Positions 56,799 through 64,000 of a DNA stretch of 64,000 bases are shown one piece after another. The notes beneath the pieces are model-generated. The model was not told the origin of the DNA. It worked only from the letters and a program-made list of their open reading frames with translations, and did no database searches. Both the position numbers and the translations under genes were made by a program. The stretch is from contig NZ_FMTS01000005.1 of assembly GCF_900100255.1 (NCBI RefSeq), positions 124,001 to 188,000 of the forward strand. Direction: 5' to 3'. This DNA comes from Asticcacaulis taihuensis. GTDB taxonomy: Bacteria; Pseudomonadota; Alphaproteobacteria; Caulobacterales; Caulobacteraceae. Position 1 is the first letter of the stretch. The number at the start of each line of letters is the position of its first letter.

Positions 56799-57854
56799 AT
56801 GTTCAAGTTTCTGAAAGTGGCCCTCGCCGCTGCCGTGATGACCGCTTCGGTCGGTTCGGCTGCCATGGCTGCCGATTCGATTTCCGGCGCCGGCGCCACC
56901 TTCCCGGCCCCGCTCTACGCCAAGTGGGCTGAAGGTTACAAGCGCTCGACTGGCATCGCGCTGAACTATCAGGCCATCGGTTCCGGCGGCGGCATCAAGC
57001 AGATCAAGGCGAAGACCGTCGATTTCGGCGCCTCCGACAAGCCGCTGACCCCGGATGAACTGGACGCGTCCGGCCTGTATCAGTTCCCGACCGTTGTCGG
57101 CGGCGTTGTGCCGGCCATCAACATTCCGGGCGTCCCCACCGGCAAGCTGAAGCTGCCGGGCGCTGTCCTGGCCGATATCTTCCTCGGCAAGATCACCACC
57201 TGGAACGATCCGGCCATCACCAAGTGGAACGCCGGCCTGAACCTGCCGGCCCTGCCGATCACCGTCGTTCACCGTTCGGATGGCTCCGGCACCACCTTCC
57301 TGTTCACCTCCTATCTTGGCATCGCTTCGCCGGAATGGAAGCAGAACGTCGGTGCCTCTGACGCCGTTGAATGGCCCGCCGGTGTCGGCGGCAAGGGTAA
57401 CGACGGTGTCGCCGCCCTCGTTCGCCAGACGGCCGGCTCGATCGGTTACGTCGAATACGCCTACGTCATGAAGACCGGCATTGCCTACGCACTGGTCGCC
57501 TCCAAGGACGCCACCTGGCCGATGCCGACCGCCGCAAACTTCAAGGCCGCGACCGCCGGCGCCGACTGGGCTCACGCCCCCGGCAACTACGTGCTGATCC
57601 TGAACCAGCCGGGCGCCAATGCCTGGCCGATCACCGGCGCTACCTTCATCCTGATGTATAAGGAACAGGCCAATGCCGCCAAGGCCGCCGAAGTGCTGAA
57701 GTTCTTCGACTATGCCTATAAGACCGGCGACTTCAACGCCAATGAACTGTACTATGTGCCGCTGCCGGCCACGGTGAAGTCGATGATCCGCAAGCAATGG
57801 TCCGCCAACATTAAAGCGAACGGCGCTGCTGTTTACAACTCGCCGAACAAGTAA
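56799..57854 (+). CDS. pstS: Phosphate ABC transporter, substrate-binding protein
   Basis: 351 residues. Signal peptide to about AAMAA, then ISGAGATFPAPLYAKW, IGSGGGIKQIKAKTVDFGASD and VHRSDGSGTTFLFTSYL, the phosphate-binding segments of PstS. Periplasmic. AAGGAGAT lies before the ATG. Preceded by a PHO box and followed by a hairpin before pstC, so PstS is likely made in excess of the permease. Confidence 0.97.
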   Translation: MFKFLKVALAAAVMTASVGSAAMAADSISGAGATFPAPLYAKWAEGYKRSTGIALNYQAIGSGGGIKQIKAKTVDFGASDKPLTPDELDASGLYQFPTVVGGVVPAINIPGVPTGKLKLPGAVLADIFLGKITTWNDPAITKWNAGLNLPALPITVVHRSDGSGTTFLFTSYLGIASPEWKQNVGASDAVEWPAGVGGKGNDGVAALVRQTAGSIGYVEYAYVMKTGIAYALVASKDATWPMPTAANFKAATAGADWAHAPGNYVLILNQPGANAWPITGATFILMYKEQANAAKAAEVLKFFDYAYKTGDFNANELYYVPLPATVKSMIRKQWSANIKANGAAVYNSPNK

Positions 57855-57874
57855 GATCAGGACTGCCTGACAAG

Positions 57875-57912
57875 GAAGGCGAGGATGACCTGAAAGGCCA
57901 TGCCTCGCCTTC
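57875..57912 (+). terminator. pstS-pstC attenuating hairpin
   Basis: 10-bp stem GAAGGCGAGG (57875-57884) with CCTCGCCTTC (57903-57912), followed by TCTTGTTTC. Suits partial termination or protection of the pstS message. Confidence 0.65.
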
Positions 57913-57974
57913 TCTTGTTTCTGCTCTCCGCAGCCCTTATAGCTGCATCCCGAAGATGAACCAGGACGAGATTT

Positions 57975-58961
57975 ATGTCTGCTGAAACCAAGTCGCCCCG
58001 CTTCGACCCTACCGATCCGATCTTTCGCTGGGTGTCGTTCGGCGCCGCCACCCTGCTGCTGGTGGTTCTGGGCGGGCTGATCGCCTCTCTGGTCTATGGC
58101 GGCTGGCCGGCGCTTTCGACCTTCGGCCTGGAATTCTTTCTGAAGTTTAAGGATTGTCCGGCCGGTCACGGTGGTCATTTCTGCATCGATACGCCATGGA
58201 ACCCGGTCACCGATGTCTATAGCGCCACGGCGCCGATCGTAGGCACGATCGTCTCCTCCTTCCTGGCCCTGCTGTTCGCCTTACCGATCGCCATCGGCGT
58301 CGCGGTTTTCCTCACGCAGTTCTGCCCGCGGGCGCTGGCCCAGCCCCTGTCGACGGCGGTCGAGCTTCTGGCCGGCATCCCCTCGATCGTCTACGGCATG
58401 TGGGGCCTGTTCGTTTTCGCTCCGTGGTTTGCGAAGACCATCCAGATGCCACTGATGGTCGCGGCCTCGCAGGATCCGACCTCGTGGGGCGCCAAGCTGG
58501 TGGCCGGGATCCCCAATGGTGCCAATCTCTTCACCGCCTCGATCATCCTGGCCATCATGGTGCTGCCCTACATGGCTTCGGTATTCCGTGAACTGTTCCG
58601 CTCCATTCCCGCGCAGGTGCGCGAAGCGGCCTTCGGTGTCGGCGCCACACCATTTGAAGTCACCACCTCGGTCATCATTCCTTACGTAAAGCAGGGTATG
58701 ATCGGCGTGATCATGCTGGGCCTCGGCCGCGCGCTCGGCGAGACCATGGCCGTCACCTTCATCATCGGTAATTCACACCGTTTCCCCAAGTCGCTGTTCG
58801 ACTCATCCTCGACCATCGCTTCCACCATCGCCAACGAATTTGCCGAAGCAACCTCCGACCTGCATACCTCGGCCCTGGTGGCGCTTGGCCTGATCCTCTT
58901 CCTGATCACCTTTACCGTGCTGGCGATTGCGCGCTGGCTCCTGTCCACCCAGCGTTACTAA
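57975..58961 (+). CDS. pstC: Phosphate ABC transporter, permease
   Basis: 328 residues, about six transmembrane helices. PstC features: a periplasmic loop with WNPVTDVYSATAPIVGTIVSS, ELLAGIPSIVYGMWGLFVF, and the EAA-type loop REAAFGVGATPFEVTTSVIIP and LGRALGETMAVTFIIGN. Partner of PstA. pstA starts 12 bases after. Confidence 0.96.
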   Translation: MSAETKSPRFDPTDPIFRWVSFGAATLLLVVLGGLIASLVYGGWPALSTFGLEFFLKFKDCPAGHGGHFCIDTPWNPVTDVYSATAPIVGTIVSSFLALLFALPIAIGVAVFLTQFCPRALAQPLSTAVELLAGIPSIVYGMWGLFVFAPWFAKTIQMPLMVAASQDPTSWGAKLVAGIPNGANLFTASIILAIMVLPYMASVFRELFRSIPAQVREAAFGVGATPFEVTTSVIIPYVKQGMIGVIMLGLGRALGETMAVTFIIGNSHRFPKSLFDSSSTIASTIANEFAEATSDLHTSALVALGLILFLITFTVLAIARWLLSTQRY

Positions 58962-58973
58962 GGAGAGGCAAAA

Positions 58974-59831
58974 ATGGATCGCGCGCTTCGTCGTAAACTC
59001 GCCAACTATGTCTTTATCGGGCTGTGCGTCATCGGCACGGCTATCGCTCTGGGCGCCCTGGCACTCATCCTGTGGTCGCTGTTTTCACAGGGTATCGGTG
59101 GGATGAACCCGAAAATCTTCACCATGGATACGCCGGCGGCCGGTTCAGAAGGCGGCCTGCGCAACGCCATCGTGGGCTCCATCCTGATGTGCGGCGTCGG
59201 CATGATCATCGCCGTGGTAGTCGGCATCCTGGCCGGCACCTGGCTGGCTGAAATCGGCGGCGACACCACCTACGGCCATATCGTCCGCTTTCTGAACGAC
59301 GTGCTACTGTCGGCGCCCTCCATCCTGATCGGCCTGTTCGTCTACGAACTGCTGGTGTTCAAGAGCAACCCGCTGTCACTGGGCCATTTCTCCGGCTGGG
59401 CAGGTGCCATCTCACTTGCCATCCTGGCCACGCCGATCGTGACGCGGACGACCGAGGATATCCTTAATCTGCAACCCAATGCCCTGCGCGAAGCCGGCAT
59501 GGCGCTGGGCGCCTCGCAGTTCACTACCATCCGCTCGATCATCTGGAAGGCGGCGGGATCCGGTCTGCTCACCGGTGGTCTGCTGGGCTTTGCCCGTATC
59601 TCCGGCGAGACCGCGCCGCTGCTGTTCACGGCCCTGGGCAACCAGTTCTACAACGGCAATCTGAGCCAGCCGATGGCCAGCCTGCCGGTCACCATGTTCA
59701 ACTTCGCGCTGACGCCCTATGAAGACCTCAACAAGCTGGCCTGGGCTGGTGCGCTTCTGGTCGCTGTCGCCGTGCTGGGGGTCAATATTCTTGGCCGCTG
59801 GCTCGCGCGCGAAAAGAATGCCGGCCATTAA
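58974..59831 (+). CDS. pstA: Phosphate ABC transporter, permease
   Basis: 285 residues and six transmembrane helices, with SD AAGGAGAGG. GGLRNAIVGSILMC, the EAA loop LREAGMALGASQFTTIRSIIWK and GFARISGETAPLLFTALGNQF are the PstA signatures. Completes the PstCA channel. Confidence 0.96.
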   Translation: MDRALRRKLANYVFIGLCVIGTAIALGALALILWSLFSQGIGGMNPKIFTMDTPAAGSEGGLRNAIVGSILMCGVGMIIAVVVGILAGTWLAEIGGDTTYGHIVRFLNDVLLSAPSILIGLFVYELLVFKSNPLSLGHFSGWAGAISLAILATPIVTRTTEDILNLQPNALREAGMALGASQFTTIRSIIWKAAGSGLLTGGLLGFARISGETAPLLFTALGNQFYNGNLSQPMASLPVTMFNFALTPYEDLNKLAWAGALLVAVAVLGVNILGRWLAREKNAGH

Positions 59832-59861
59832 TCCCTTATTGCTCATCAACTGAGAACAGTC

Positions 59862-60674
59862 ATGACAACCGACACGACCTCCCCGGATTTCAAAAGCGTC
59901 ATCGTTCCGCCGCCCGAAGGCAGCCTGGTGCTTGAAATCAGGAAGCTGAACTTCTTCTATGGCCAGCATCAGGCGCTGTTCGGTGTCGATCTGCCGGTGA
60001 AGAAGAACGCCATCACCGCCCTGATCGGGCCGTCGGGCTGCGGGAAATCGACCCTGCTGCGCACGATCAACCGCATCTATGATCTCTATCCCGGCCAGCG
60101 CGCCGAGGGCGAGATCCTGTTTGAAGGTGAAAACCTGATCGGCCCCAAGGTGGACGTGGCCGCCCTGCGTGCCCGTATCGGTATGGTCTTCCAGAAGCCG
60201 ACCCCGTTCCCGATGTCGATCTACGACAATGTCGCCTTCGGTGTGCGCCTGCACAGTTCGAAGTCGAAGGCGGAACTGGATGAACTGGTGGAAAGTTCGC
60301 TGCGCAAGGCGGCGCTGTGGGACGAAGTGAAGGACAAGCTGCACAAGTCCGGCCTGGGGCTTTCCGGCGGTCAGCAGCAGCGTCTCTGCGTGGCGCGCGG
60401 CATCGCGGTCAATCCGGAAATCCTGCTGCTCGATGAGCCGGCCTCGGCGCTCGATCCGATCTCGACCGCCAAGCTGGAAGACACGCTGGAAGAGCTGAAG
60501 AGCGACTACACGATCGTCATCGTGACGCACAACCTGCAACAGGCGGCGCGCCTGTCGAACTATACGGGTTTCATGTTCCTCGGCAAGATGGTCGAGTTCG
60601 GCCCGACCGAGGAACTGTTCGTCAAACCGAAGGTCGACAAGACTGGCGATTATATCGGTGGTCGCTTCGGGTGA
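59862..60674 (+). CDS. pstB: Phosphate ABC transporter, ATPase
   Basis: 270 residues. Walker [10 protein letters not shown], PstB-specific [20 protein letters not shown] and [21 protein letters not shown], signature [14 protein letters not shown], Walker [14 protein letters not shown] and switch [10 protein letters not shown]. Energises phosphate uptake. phoU and phoB, which often follow pstB, are absent; a strong terminator comes about 45 bases later. Confidence 0.97.
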   Translation: MTTDTTSPDFKSVIVPPPEGSLVLEIRKLNFFYGQHQALFGVDLPVKKNAITALIGPSGCGKSTLLRTINRIYDLYPGQRAEGEILFEGENLIGPKVDVAALRARIGMVFQKPTPFPMSIYDNVAFGVRLHSSKSKAELDELVESSLRKAALWDEVKDKLHKSGLGLSGGQQQRLCVARGIAVNPEILLLDEPASALDPISTAKLEDTLEELKSDYTIVIVTHNLQQAARLSNYTGFMFLGKMVEFGPTEELFVKPKVDKTGDYIGGRFG

Positions 60675-60719
60675 TGATTTCCTGGGCGTGGGGGCTGTGC
60701 CCCCACAAACCTTGCCTTA

Positions 60720-60766
60720 TTCCAAAGAAAAACCCGGCCTTTTAAAGGCCGGGTTTTTCTTTGGAA
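60720..60766. terminator. Bidirectional terminator after pstB
   Basis: A long palindrome with arms of about 22 bases, centred at 60743: AAAGAAAAACCCGGCCTTT pairs with its complement, and A/T-runs border the GC core on both strands. Serves pstB and the convergent GT39-like gene. A small hairpin TGGGGGC-TGT-GCCCCCA precedes it. Confidence 0.9.
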
Positions 60767-60806
60767 AGAGAGAAGACTTAGGGCCGCGGGCCCCAAACCC
60801 CATAAG

Positions 60807-62789
60807 TCAGTGTACATACAGCGTCCGCGCGTCACTGTCGAAGGTCGTGCCGTCAGTGCGCGTTGCGCGGATGCTCAGCTTGTGTTCGCCCGATGTCAGC
60901 GAGCCGGCCGGGAATTTGAAATCATATTGCAGCTTCGGCCAGTTGGGATCGTATTTCAGCATGTCAGGTACGCGGAATGCCTCCGGATCGAGACCATAGC
61001 GCGCCCGTGTCACCACCTTGCCATCCAGCAGCACATCAACCGCGGTGACGCCCATCGGATCAGCCGCGGCGCCGTGATAATTGCCGGTATCGTCGCGGCT
61101 GAGGAATTCCCCGCGTTCCGGATGGGCGATATAGGCCGGTGGGAAGAAGGCGCATGGTGCGCCGGAAATATCGGTCAGCGGATGGGTGCGCACGCGCGCT
61201 GTGTAGAAATCGACGGCCATCTTGTAGGGCGGCAGGGCCACGATGCGGAATGGCTCGATGTCCTCGAAATTCTGGCAAAGCTTGGTATACATCGCCACCT
61301 TGTCAGCCTCATGATAGATATAGGACGGCTCCAGCATGGCCAGCATCACGCCCTTGCCGGCCTGCTTTTGCAGAAGGGCCGACATATCCAGCCCCCATTT
61401 GTGCCGCGCCACCACGAAGCGCGTCAGTTCATCGTTCGGATCGTCGAGCGTATAGAAGCGGCGATGGCTGTCGCCTGATCCGGGAAATTCCATATGGACG
61501 GCGCTCATATGGCTATTGGCGGCCCAGGCCACGTCCGGACCGAAACGTTCCTTCGCGCGGGCATCTGCGGCGGCGATATCGGGCTCCAGAAGCGACCAGT
61601 TCTCGTTCTTGAGGATGTTATGCTCGCGCAGCGCATAGGGCAGTTCTGCCGAATGGACGAAGGCCCACTGATAGGCGGTTCCGGCGATGCCGACCGCCAG
61701 GGCCATCAGCGGCGCCGTGGCGATCACAGCCATGCGCATATAGCGCCGGCCTTGTGTCACGGCCCGGCTCATGAAGTTTTCCAGCAGGTCCGGTACGAAG
61801 GGCAGCAGCGGGATAAAGGCCATGAAGGGCCAGTGCGGCATGATCTTCTTGTTGAAGATGGTCTGCACGCCGTAGAAAACGAGGATGACGACAAACTGCC
61901 AGGCCAGCAGGCTTTCCGGCTTGTCGCGGTCGCGGATAAGGCCGTTCTTCGCGGCCACCACCATGGCGGTGAAGAAGACGGGGGTGCCCATGGCGAACTG
62001 GGTCTCAAAATAACTCAGCAGGCGGCCGGGATCGGGCTTGAACTGCGGGCGGTTGAGCACATGGAACTGGATGGCCGGCCAGTCATTAAGTGCATTATAG
62101 ATCAGCGAGGGCAGGAGGCCCAGCAGGGCCACGCCGGCGGTGATCCAGACGCCCGGCTTCGTCCATAATTTGCGCCCCTGCGCATTGGCCAGCATGAAGA
62201 CGACGACAGCCAGGCCCGGTGCCAGGAAACGGAAATGCACCAGCAGGCCCACCGCCGCGCAGACGCCGGTCAACACCCACCACTTGACCTGATCCTGCTG
62301 GATGGCGCGGATCAGGCAGCCGAGCATCAGGGCCATCAGCACCTGCAGTGCGCCTTCGGGATAGAAGACTGTGCCGTTGAGCGACAGGGGCGGCAGGAGC
62401 AGGGCGATCATCGCCGCCCACAACGCGTTGCGGTGACTGACCAGCGGCGTGGCCATGAAATAGACGGCAAACGGCATCATCGTGGCGATGATCAGCGAGA
62501 CGATCCGCAAGGGCAGGACGTGCCAGCCGAAGATCGCTGTCACCAGCCGCGCCAGCCAGGGGAAGCCGGCGGGAATATCGGGATAGCCAAGATCGAGATA
62601 GGCGCCAGAGACGACGAAATGGCCTTCTTCCCAGATCACATGGCTGATCAGGGCGACATAGAATTTCCAGGCCAGCAGGATCGCGCCCAGTATGAAGGTG
62701 GCGCGGATCAGGCTTTTGTCATCGCCCAGGAAAGGCTTTTGCGGCGCCAGCGGCGGGCGCTCACTATTCAGATCGTAGAATTCGGCCAT
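60807..62789 (-). CDS. GT39/ArnT-like membrane glycosyltransferase
   Basis: 660 residues. Ten or more transmembrane helices occupy about 28-400. An acidic WEEGHFVVSGAYLDLGYPDIP in the first periplasmic loop resembles the catalytic loop of polyprenyl-phosphate-sugar dependent GT-C enzymes (PMT_2), as do YPEGALQVLMAL and HWPFMAFIPL. The C-terminal about 240 residues form a soluble domain that ends in an Ig-like unit (TAVDVLLDGKVVTRARYG..). Likely glycosylates a lipid or envelope component; target unknown. Monocistronic. Confidence 0.82.
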   Translation of the reverse strand: MAEFYDLNSERPPLAPQKPFLGDDKSLIRATFILGAILLAWKFYVALISHVIWEEGHFVVSGAYLDLGYPDIPAGFPWLARLVTAIFGWHVLPLRIVSLIIATMMPFAVYFMATPLVSHRNALWAAMIALLLPPLSLNGTVFYPEGALQVLMALMLGCLIRAIQQDQVKWWVLTGVCAAVGLLVHFRFLAPGLAVVVFMLANAQGRKLWTKPGVWITAGVALLGLLPSLIYNALNDWPAIQFHVLNRPQFKPDPGRLLSYFETQFAMGTPVFFTAMVVAAKNGLIRDRDKPESLLAWQFVVILVFYGVQTIFNKKIMPHWPFMAFIPLLPFVPDLLENFMSRAVTQGRRYMRMAVIATAPLMALAVGIAGTAYQWAFVHSAELPYALREHNILKNENWSLLEPDIAAADARAKERFGPDVAWAANSHMSAVHMEFPGSGDSHRRFYTLDDPNDELTRFVVARHKWGLDMSALLQKQAGKGVMLAMLEPSYIYHEADKVAMYTKLCQNFEDIEPFRIVALPPYKMAVDFYTARVRTHPLTDISGAPCAFFPPAYIAHPERGEFLSRDDTGNYHGAAADPMGVTAVDVLLDGKVVTRARYGLDPEAFRVPDMLKYDPNWPKLQYDFKFPAGSLTSGEHKLSIRATRTDGTTFDSDARTLYVH

Positions 62790-62847
62790 GTGGTCTCCCC
62801 AGTCAGTCCCGACTTATAGCGGGCCTTAGGGAACGGGGTAAAGCCCC

Positions 62848-63162
62848 CTAAGCTTCGACCCGTTCGCGTGTGGCGCTGGAGACGGTGTAATCGGCGGCGA
62901 CCCGGACATCGCGCAGGTGGCGCACCTGGCGGATCGATTCCTCGTAAAGCGGATGAGCCTTGTAGGCGCGGAAGTCCTCGATCGTATTGAATTCGCCATA
63001 AACGATGACGTCGATCTCGTTGGCGATCTGGTCGATCTTTTCGTTATAGGCCACTTCCAGCAGGGCGGCGTGCTCGATCTGGGTCAGGACGGACAGGCCG
63101 CGATAAATGGCCTCACGATCCGCTTCATTCGGGCTGGAAAACATAACAATGTGACGGATCAT
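62848..63162 (-). CDS. Dabb-family stress-responsive barrel protein
   Basis: 104 residues. The start MIRHIVMFSSPNEADREAIYRGLSVL and the C-terminal FRAYKAHPLYEESIRQVRHLRDVRVAADYTV are the Dabb (PF07876) ferredoxin-like alpha-beta barrel pattern, usually a dimer. Function is undefined in bacteria. Confidence 0.88.
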   Translation of the reverse strand: MIRHIVMFSSPNEADREAIYRGLSVLTQIEHAALLEVAYNEKIDQIANEIDVIVYGEFNTIEDFRAYKAHPLYEESIRQVRHLRDVRVAADYTVSSATRERVEA

Positions 63163-63271
63163 GACAATTCTTTAGGCAGGCTTTTCGTAACAAATCGAAC
63201 GACCCCGTTCCCTTAAACCGTGAGGCTTATCCGTCAAGCGCCGATTTGCCGCACGCTTCTGTTCGGGTGCG

Positions 63272-63685
63272 TTATTCCCCGGCCAATCCTTCAGCGTGGC
63301 CGCAGGCGTGGTCATGGACATGAACCGGGCGATGATAGAGATAGTTGCAGGTATGACCGGCAGCGATCAGCATGGCGCCGATCACGCTCATGGCCACTTC
63401 CACATCGCTGAGCGCGGGGATAAAGGCGGCGAGGGCCAGCAGGATCAGGCCGGAGACGATGGGGGCGGAAATCTGCCATTTGCGCCAGACGTGTGAGGCG
63501 CGAATGGCCCACAGGCTGATCGGCGCGGCGGTCAGCACCAGGGCGGCATGGACCCAGCTTCCGGTAAAGGGGGTCAGGACCGGCAGCAGCACAACCAGGA
63601 ACGGCAGGGCCAGGCAATGCACCACGCACAGGGCGGAAAGCGCCAGCGAGGCGATATCGAGCCATTTTTTCTTCAGGTCAGGCAT
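63272..63685 (-). CDS. MerC-domain membrane protein
   Basis: 137 residues and four transmembrane helices. LSALCVVHCLALPFL with its Cys/His pair is the MerC signature; the tail HTCNYLYHRPVHVHDHACGH is His-rich and suits metal binding. MerC homologues outside mer operons are often zinc-regulated. A Zur-box-like site lies in the 104-base gap shared with the divergent glycosylase gene, so a role in zinc rather than mercury handling is likely. Confidence 0.87.
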   Translation of the reverse strand: MPDLKKKWLDIASLALSALCVVHCLALPFLVVLLPVLTPFTGSWVHAALVLTAAPISLWAIRASHVWRKWQISAPIVSGLILLALAAFIPALSDVEVAMSVIGAMLIAAGHTCNYLYHRPVHVHDHACGHAEGLAGE

Positions 63686-63733
63686 GGTCAGTGTTACCGT
63701 GGGCCGGCGGAAACGCCGTGGTCATGCAAATAT

Positions 63734-63746
63734 GTTATATTGTAAC
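63734..63746. promoter_or_regulatory. Zur-box-like operator
   Basis: GTTATATTGTAAC agrees with the Zur core GTTATAWTATAAC at 12 of 13 positions, with A/T-rich flanks and outer GCAAA/TTTGC. Placed between divergent merC-like and glycosylase genes. Confidence 0.55.
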
Positions 63747-63789
63747 TTTTTGCAAGGGTGGGCCCGAAATATAATTATGAGGAGGGGAT

Positions 63790-64000
63790 ATGATCGCCTT
63801 TGCCGAGATTGAAAAACGGGCTGTTGAACGCAAAGGGAATCTGGTGCCGCTGCTGCATAATCCCCTGTCGGCAAAGGAAATCGCCGCCATTCCCGATGAC
63901 CGTTGGCTGTCGCAGATGACGCGCTGCATTTTCGAGGCCGGGTTCAACTGGGATCTGATCGACAAACGCTGGCCGCAGTTTGAAACGGCCTTTGAAAACT
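63790..64000 (+). CDS. DNA-3-methyladenine glycosylase I-like, partial (3' end outside window)
   Basis: The first 70 residues are visible: IAFAEIEKRAVERKGN, then WLSQMTRCIFEAGFNWDLIDKRWPQFETAF. This is the start of the Tag family (COG2818), with the characteristic IFxAGFxWxxIxxKWPxF-type segment. Removes 3-methyladenine from DNA. The SD GGAGGGG at 63781-63787 fixes the ATG at 63790. Catalytic residues lie mostly beyond the window edge. Confidence 0.8.
   Translation, partial: MIAFAEIEKRAVERKGNLVPLLHNPLSAKEIAAIPDDRWLSQMTRCIFEAGFNWDLIDKRWPQFETAFEN

Overview
The window reads as chromosome of a Caulobacterales alphaproteobacterium, most likely Asticcacaulis or a close relative (inference). Reasons: high GC content (roughly 60%), a polar-localisation factor of the PodJ type, a TonB receptor of the Xanthomonas/Caulobacter subfamily, many NTG starts and ATGA overlaps, a GANTC (CcrM-type) site and a CtrA-like site in front of podJ, and the gene neighbourhoods hpt / zinc-ribbon / ftsEX / plsC, HIG1 / pduO / etfBA / hbd and tlpA / argH / lptM / lysA. 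I see no rRNA, tRNA, CRISPR array, phage, integrase or transposase. Every gene-free stretch is shorter than 300 bases; the larger ones are filled by palindromic repeats or promoters.

Layout. 1-1516: cupin-like protein (cut by the window edge) and a family 2 glycosyltransferase. 1675-4207: XRE regulator with a membrane partner, then two TraB/GumN paralogs, the second degenerate. 4353-6539: argD-argF. 7078-11199: podJ and a convergent ankyrin protein. 11405-17504: DinG-like helicase, DUF2125 protein, chorismate mutase and hisC. 17761-19618: Rieske oxygenase convergent with a TetR regulator. 19847-26041: HIG1 protein, cobalamin adenosyltransferase, small proteins, etfBA, 3-hydroxybutyryl-CoA dehydrogenase and two membrane proteins. 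26194-30622: tlpA divergent from argH-lptM-lysA and a truncated DUF4175 gene. 30788-35838: hpt, zinc-ribbon protein, ftsE-ftsX, YdcF, plsC and an NTF2-like protein. 35842-41753: OmpA lipoprotein and a nodT-emrA-emrB multidrug pump with a divergent TetR and two matching operators. 41810-45352: a histidine kinase whose phospho-acceptor His is replaced by Asp, and an EAL protein. 45402-54142: a galactan-utilisation locus. 54294-55373: exported MsrB/MsrA. 55501-60674: a phosphate-starvation block (porin and pstSCAB) with two clear PHO boxes. 60807-64000: GT39-like membrane protein, Dabb protein, MerC-like protein with a Zur-box-like site, and the start of a DNA-3-methyladenine glycosylase.

The most distinctive system is the galactan locus: GH53 endo-galactanase, ECF sigma factor, FecR anti-sigma, STN-domain TonB transducer and GH2 beta-galactosidase. 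The GH53 and TonB genes share a bipartite upstream motif (AATTNGGCGGAAAA, 13 bases, CATCTT) at identical spacing, a good candidate for the promoter read by the local sigma factor. The other window-wide signal is a family of about 150-170 bp palindromic intergenic elements (five copies). Three of them begin exactly at, and supply, the stop codon of the preceding gene; one of those genes is a truncated remnant.
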